From contig NZ_CYGY02000050.1 in the NCBI RefSeq assembly GCF_900007165.1, positions 1-64,000 of the forward strand: DNA of 64,000 nucleotides. Reading direction: 5' to 3'. Position numbers and translations under genes: made by a program. The notes under the pieces are model-generated. The model ran no database searches and had not been told where the DNA came from. It saw only the letters and a program-made list of their open reading frames with translations. Below are positions 61,401-64,000 of this stretch, one piece after another (within the stretch, counting starts at the first letter, position 1; the number at the start of each line of letters is the position of its first letter). Source of the DNA: Paraburkholderia piptadeniae (GTDB lineage Bacteria > Pseudomonadota > Gammaproteobacteria > Burkholderiales > Burkholderiaceae).

Positions 61401-63335
61401 GGCGTCGATACGCAATCGGCCGATTTCACGGTGGTCGGCGTCGGCGACATGTCGGGCGACGTGTTCGGCAACGGCATGCTGCTGTCGCCGCATATCCGCC
61501 TCATTGCCGCGTTCGATCATCGGCACATCTTTCTCGATCCGAATCCCGATCCTGCCGCGAGCTTTGCCGAACGCGAGCGTCTGTTCGCACTGGAGCGCTC
61601 GAGCTGGGCCGACTATGACCCGTCGCTGATCTCGGCGGGCGGCGGCGTGTTCGCGCGCAGCGCGAAGACGATCCCGCTTTCGGCGGCCGTGCAGTCGATG
61701 CTCGGCATCACGGCCGCCGCGCTGGCGCCGACGGAACTGATACGCGCGATCCTTCATGCGCCCGTCGATCTGCTGTACAACGGCGGCATCGGCACCTACG
61801 TGAAGGCGAGCCGCGAAACGCATGCGCAGGTCGGCGACAAGACCAACGACGCCGTGCGCGTGAACGGTTCCGATCTGCGCTGCAAGGTGGTCGCGGAAGG
61901 CGGCAATCTCGGCCTCACGCAACTGGGGCGCATCGAATTCGCGCAGCACGGCGGCCGCGTGAATACGGATGCGATCGACAATTCGGCGGGCGTCGATTGC
62001 TCGGACCACGAAGTGAACATCAAGATCCTGCTCGGCCTCGTGGTCGCGGACGGCGAGATGACGGAGAAACAGCGCAACGCGCTGCTCGCGGAAATGACAG
62101 AGGAAGTCGGCCTGCTCGTGTTGCAGGACAACTACTATCAGACCCAGGCGCTGTCGATCGCGGGACGCTATGCCGCCGAGATGCTCGATGCCGAAACGCG
62201 GATGATGCGTTACCTCGAACGCAACGGCCGCCTGAATCGCGTGATCGAGTTCCTGCCCACCGACGATGAAATCAACGAACGTCATGCGGCCAAACAGGGT
62301 CTGACGTCGCCCGAGCGCGCGGTGCTGCTCGCGTACAGCAAGATGTGGCTCTACGATGCGCTGCTCGAATCCGATGTGCCCGAAGATCCCCTCGTCGCGG
62401 ACATGCTCGTCGATTACTTTCCGAAGCCGCTGCGTCAGCGCTTCGGCGAGCCGATGCGGCGCCATCCGCTGCGCCGCGAGATTCTCGCGACGCATCTGAC
62501 GAATGCGCTGATCAACCGCGTCGGCAGCGCGTTCGTGCTGCGAATGATGGAAGAAGCCGATGTGAGTCCCGGCGACATCGTGCGCGCGTGCATCGTCGCG
62601 CGCGACATCTTCGATCTGAACGACGTGTGGCGCAACATCGATGCGCTCGACAACCGCGTTGCCGACGACGTGCAGGCGCGCATGTTCGTCGAGATCACGA
62701 AGCTGCTGGAGCGCGCTGCGCTGTGGATTCTGCGTCATCTGAAGTCGGGCGACGTGAAGGATGCGAGCGTGACCGACCTGATCACGCGGTGCCGCGATGC
62801 CGCGCAACGGCTCGCGCCGCAACTGCCGATGCTGCTGCCCGCAGCGGATATCGAAGCGTTGTCCGAGCGGCAGCGCGTGCTTGTCGACGCGGGCGTCGAC
62901 AGCGAGCTTGCCGTGCGCGTGGCGAGCGGCGACATTCCGGCCGCGCTGCTCGATATCGCGGAAGTCGCATCGGCGACGCAGCGCAGTATCGAGCTCGTGG
63001 CAGGCGTGTATTTCGCGTTGGGCACGCAGCTGAACTACGGCTGGATCGGCGAACGCGCAGCGGAACTGCCGACGCCGGCGAACTGGGATGTGATCGCGCG
63101 CGCGGGCGCGCTGGCCGAACTCGGGCGCCTGAAGCGCGCGCTGACCACGGGCGCGCTCGCCGAAACGCCCGACGCGAACGACGCGCAAGCCGTCGTCGAT
63201 GCGTGGCGCAGCAAGCGCGAAGCGGTGCTCGGGCGCTATGCGCAACTGCTGACGGACCTGCGCGCGGCAGGCGGCGCGAGTCTGTCGATGCTGCTCGTCG
63301 TGGTCGGCGCAATGGCGACGCTCGAACGCCAGTGA
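58491..63335 (+). CDS. gdhB: Large NAD-specific glutamate dehydrogenase (GDH2/LGDH type)
   Basis: The product has about 1614 residues, the size of the 180-kDa bacterial NAD-glutamate dehydrogenases. The N-terminal regulatory part (ACT-like; VIEIVNDDMPFLVDSVAMAV, NRLGLSLHSVLHP) is followed by the catalytic domain with RGGLRWSDRREDFRTEVLGL, MKAQMVKN, the Lys-rich VGSKGGFVVKNPPPP and GVGDMSGDVFGNGMLLSPHI. It converts glutamate to 2-oxoglutarate, ammonia and NADH. GGAGG five bases before the ATG at 58491 supports the start. The gene stands alone, 337 bases after the hydrolase, and selD follows in the same direction. Confidence 0.96.
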   Translation: MQAKNEEAVVHLLNDVVEFARGRLPEPAFKVVEPLLRRYYDFADADDLQSRGIADLYGAAMAHWQTAQRFVPGSERLRVYNPILEQHGWHSDHTVIEIVNDDMPFLVDSVAMAVNRLGLSLHSVLHPVFRIWRGSDGGIERVAPTDASSSDDGRSQLASFIHFEVDRCGDAAKLDALRNDIAKVLGDVRAAVEDWPKIVETARATIKDMAVRETSPEGVEARAFLEWMVADHFTFLGQRDYELVRHDGQYGLRGVAGSGSGILRESMRPQGGSDVTPLPPAAADIIAGSLPIFLTKANSRATVHRPGYLDYVGVKLVGPDGKISGERRFIGLYTSTAYTAPASEIPIVRRKCANIVRRAGFLPKGHLGKSLVTVLETYPRDELFQADENQLYDTAMGVLRLQEHQRTRMFVRRDRFDRFVSCLVFVPRDKYNTDLRRRIARLLMAAFNGTNAEFTPLLSESTLARIHFVVHAEPGAMPDVDTRELEVRLIQVARRWQDDLADALLDAFGEEQGNRLLQQYGDSFPAGYRDDYPARTAVRDIELIERVQGTEHLAMNLYRPIESGPRSFRFKVYRVGEPIALSRSLPMLEHLGVRVDEERPYLIQVQDAAPAWIHDFGLELADDTEFDIERAKDLFEDAFERVWTGDIENDNFNRLVLRAQLSAREVTILRAYAKYLRQVGSTFSDAYIERALTGNPAIARMLVELFVARSEPATGATRDARIDKMLQTIEAALDQVPNLDEDRILRQFLGVINATQRTNYYRRDAVGNPRPYLSFKFDPAKVPGLPEPKPMFEIWVYSPRVEGVHLRGGRVARGGLRWSDRREDFRTEVLGLMKAQMVKNVVIVPVGSKGGFVVKNPPPPTDRETWMREGVACYQTFLRGLLDLTDNLSAGAIVPPPDIVRHDPDDPYLVVAADKGTATFSDYANAISQEYGFWLDDAFASGGSVGYDHKKMGITARGAWESVKRHFREMGVDTQSADFTVVGVGDMSGDVFGNGMLLSPHIRLIAAFDHRHIFLDPNPDPAASFAERERLFALERSSWADYDPSLISAGGGVFARSAKTIPLSAAVQSMLGITAAALAPTELIRAILHAPVDLLYNGGIGTYVKASRETHAQVGDKTNDAVRVNGSDLRCKVVAEGGNLGLTQLGRIEFAQHGGRVNTDAIDNSAGVDCSDHEVNIKILLGLVVADGEMTEKQRNALLAEMTEEVGLLVLQDNYYQTQALSIAGRYAAEMLDAETRMMRYLERNGRLNRVIEFLPTDDEINERHAAKQGLTSPERAVLLAYSKMWLYDALLESDVPEDPLVADMLVDYFPKPLRQRFGEPMRRHPLRREILATHLTNALINRVGSAFVLRMMEEADVSPGDIVRACIVARDIFDLNDVWRNIDALDNRVADDVQARMFVEITKLLERAALWILRHLKSGDVKDASVTDLITRCRDAAQRLAPQLPMLLPAADIEALSERQRVLVDAGVDSELAVRVASGDIPAALLDIAEVASATQRSIELVAGVYFALGTQLNYGWIGERAAELPTPANWDVIARAGALAELGRLKRALTTGALAETPDANDAQAVVDAWRSKREAVLGRYAQLLTDLRAAGGASLSMLLVVVGAMATLERQ

Positions 63336-63472
63336 AGAGGGGAAGGGCGGCGCGCCCGACGACGGCGCGCGCCGCCGCGCATGCCGCTGCGTATGGCCGT
63401 ACGCCCTATTCGACAGCGATGCAGCGGATTGCCCGATAATAGTCGTTGTCGACAATCCTTCACTTCACGATC

Positions 63473-64000
63473 ATGACCGAATCCGCTGCTACTCCCAATG
63501 TTGCGTCCAATGTGCCGCGTCTGACGAGCCTGTCGCATGGCGGCGGCTGCGGCTGCAAGATCGCGCCCGGCGTGCTGTCCGATCTGCTGAAGCGGAACAT
63601 GCCGATGCCGTCGTTTCCCGACCTGCTGGTGGGCACGGAAACGGCAGATGACGCGGCCGTCTACCGCCTGAACGACGAGCAGGCGATCATCGCAACGACC
63701 GATTTCTTCATGCCGATCGTCGACGATCCGTACGATTTCGGCCGCATCGCCGCCACCAACGCGCTCTCCGATGTCTACGCGATGGGCGGCAAGCCGATTC
63801 TGGCGCTCGCGCTCGTGGGCATGCCGATCAACGTGTTGCCGCACGACGTGATCGCGGCCGTGCTGCGCGGCGGAGAGGACGTTTGCGCGCAGGCGGGCAT
63901 TCCCGTCGCGGGCGGCCATTCGATCGATTCCGTCGAGCCGATCTACGGTCTTGCCGCGCTCGGCGTCGTGCATCCGCAGCGCGTGAAGCGCAATGCGTCG
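63473..64000 (+). CDS. selD: Selenide, water dikinase (5' part)
   Basis: The first 176 codons are in the window; the gene runs off the right edge. SHGGGCGCKIAPGVL (Cys26, Lys29) is the SelD active-site loop, with Cys in the place of selenocysteine. VGTETADDAAVYRLNDEQAI, DFFMPIVDDPYDFGRIAATN and ALSDVYAMGGKPILALAL form the ATP-binding domain. It makes selenophosphate from selenide and ATP, for selenoproteins or selenouridine in tRNA. The start is the ATG at 63473. Confidence 0.95.
   Translation, partial: MTESAATPNVASNVPRLTSLSHGGGCGCKIAPGVLSDLLKRNMPMPSFPDLLVGTETADDAAVYRLNDEQAIIATTDFFMPIVDDPYDFGRIAATNALSDVYAMGGKPILALALVGMPINVLPHDVIAAVLRGGEDVCAQAGIPVAGGHSIDSVEPIYGLAALGVVHPQRVKRNAS

Noticed and set aside
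60189..63455. A 1088-codon minus-strand frame opposite the glutamate dehydrogenase
   Set aside because: The plus-strand gene is unambiguous, and the antisense composition is the usual shadow of GC3-rich coding DNA.
63473..63600. selD as a selenoprotein with in-frame TGA
   Set aside because: The active-site codon is Cys (TGC); no TGA is in the frame within the window.
1..64000. CRISPR arrays, rRNA operons, prophage modules
   Set aside because: No regularly spaced repeats, no rRNA-like sequence and no phage structural or integrase genes were seen on reading through the window.

Overview
The window looks like a chromosomal segment of a high-GC betaproteobacterium of the Burkholderia/Paraburkholderia/Caballeronia group. 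The evidence is the strongly GC3-biased codon use and genus-typical families (DUF4148 and DUF2917 proteins, an acoXABC/acoR acetoin locus, gabT-gabD with a divergent MocR/GabR regulator, cyoABCD, a giant NAD-glutamate dehydrogenase). This is inferred from gene content; no rRNA is present to settle the species.

Left part (1 to about 24 kb): an accessory-like region of single genes, regulators and gene remains. It opens with a long hairpin (38-111) and a 167-bp element with terminal inverted repeats (147-313). It continues with a LysR regulator and a divergent Tat-exported alpha/beta hydrolase, an SDR protein lacking the catalytic Tyr, and decayed genes (carboxymuconolactone-decarboxylase fragment, broken cupin) around an intact NmrA-like protein. 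Next come a ThuA-like protein, an XRE regulator divergent from a sterol-desaturase-family hydroxylase, and a compact set of DUF805 protein, FAD-oxidase/methyltransferase fusion and lipoprotein (9341-13016). A run of small AT-richer orphan genes (13344-15742) is followed by a broken SET-domain gene, an ArsC-type phosphatase, a YyaL/DUF255 protein, a LysR/SDR divergent pair, a pirin, and a 5'-truncated LivK-like binding protein.

Middle part (24 to 40.7 kb): core-like envelope and respiration genes. These are RlpA and OmpA-type lipoproteins, the cytochrome bo quinol oxidase operon cyoABCD, tRNA-Val(GAC), a membrane-anchored TAXI protein, a DUF4148 protein and an AttE-AttFG-AttH-like operon (ABC ATPase, one fused FtsX permease, CrtC-like lipocalin). 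A DUF2917 protein follows. Last is an operon of antibiotic-biosynthesis-type monooxygenase, APC permease and a 51-residue microprotein, with overlapping starts and stops and a divergent YafY/WYL regulator.

Right part (40.7 to 64 kb): catabolic operons. AcoR (sigma-54 activator) is divergent from acoX-acoA-acoB-acoC, with a textbook -24/-12 promoter and repeated TGAGACG half-sites between them. A bidirectional terminator separates this from gabT-gabD, controlled by the divergent MocR-type regulator. An EamA transporter, a phnCDE importer with a Pho-box-like site but no C-P lyase genes, an M14 peptidase coupled to an alpha/beta hydrolase, the large NAD-glutamate dehydrogenase and the 5' part of selD complete the window.

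The aco and gab loci feed acetyl-CoA and succinate into central metabolism, and the glutamate dehydrogenase returns glutamate carbon to 2-oxoglutarate, so the right third reads as a carbon and nitrogen scavenging block.
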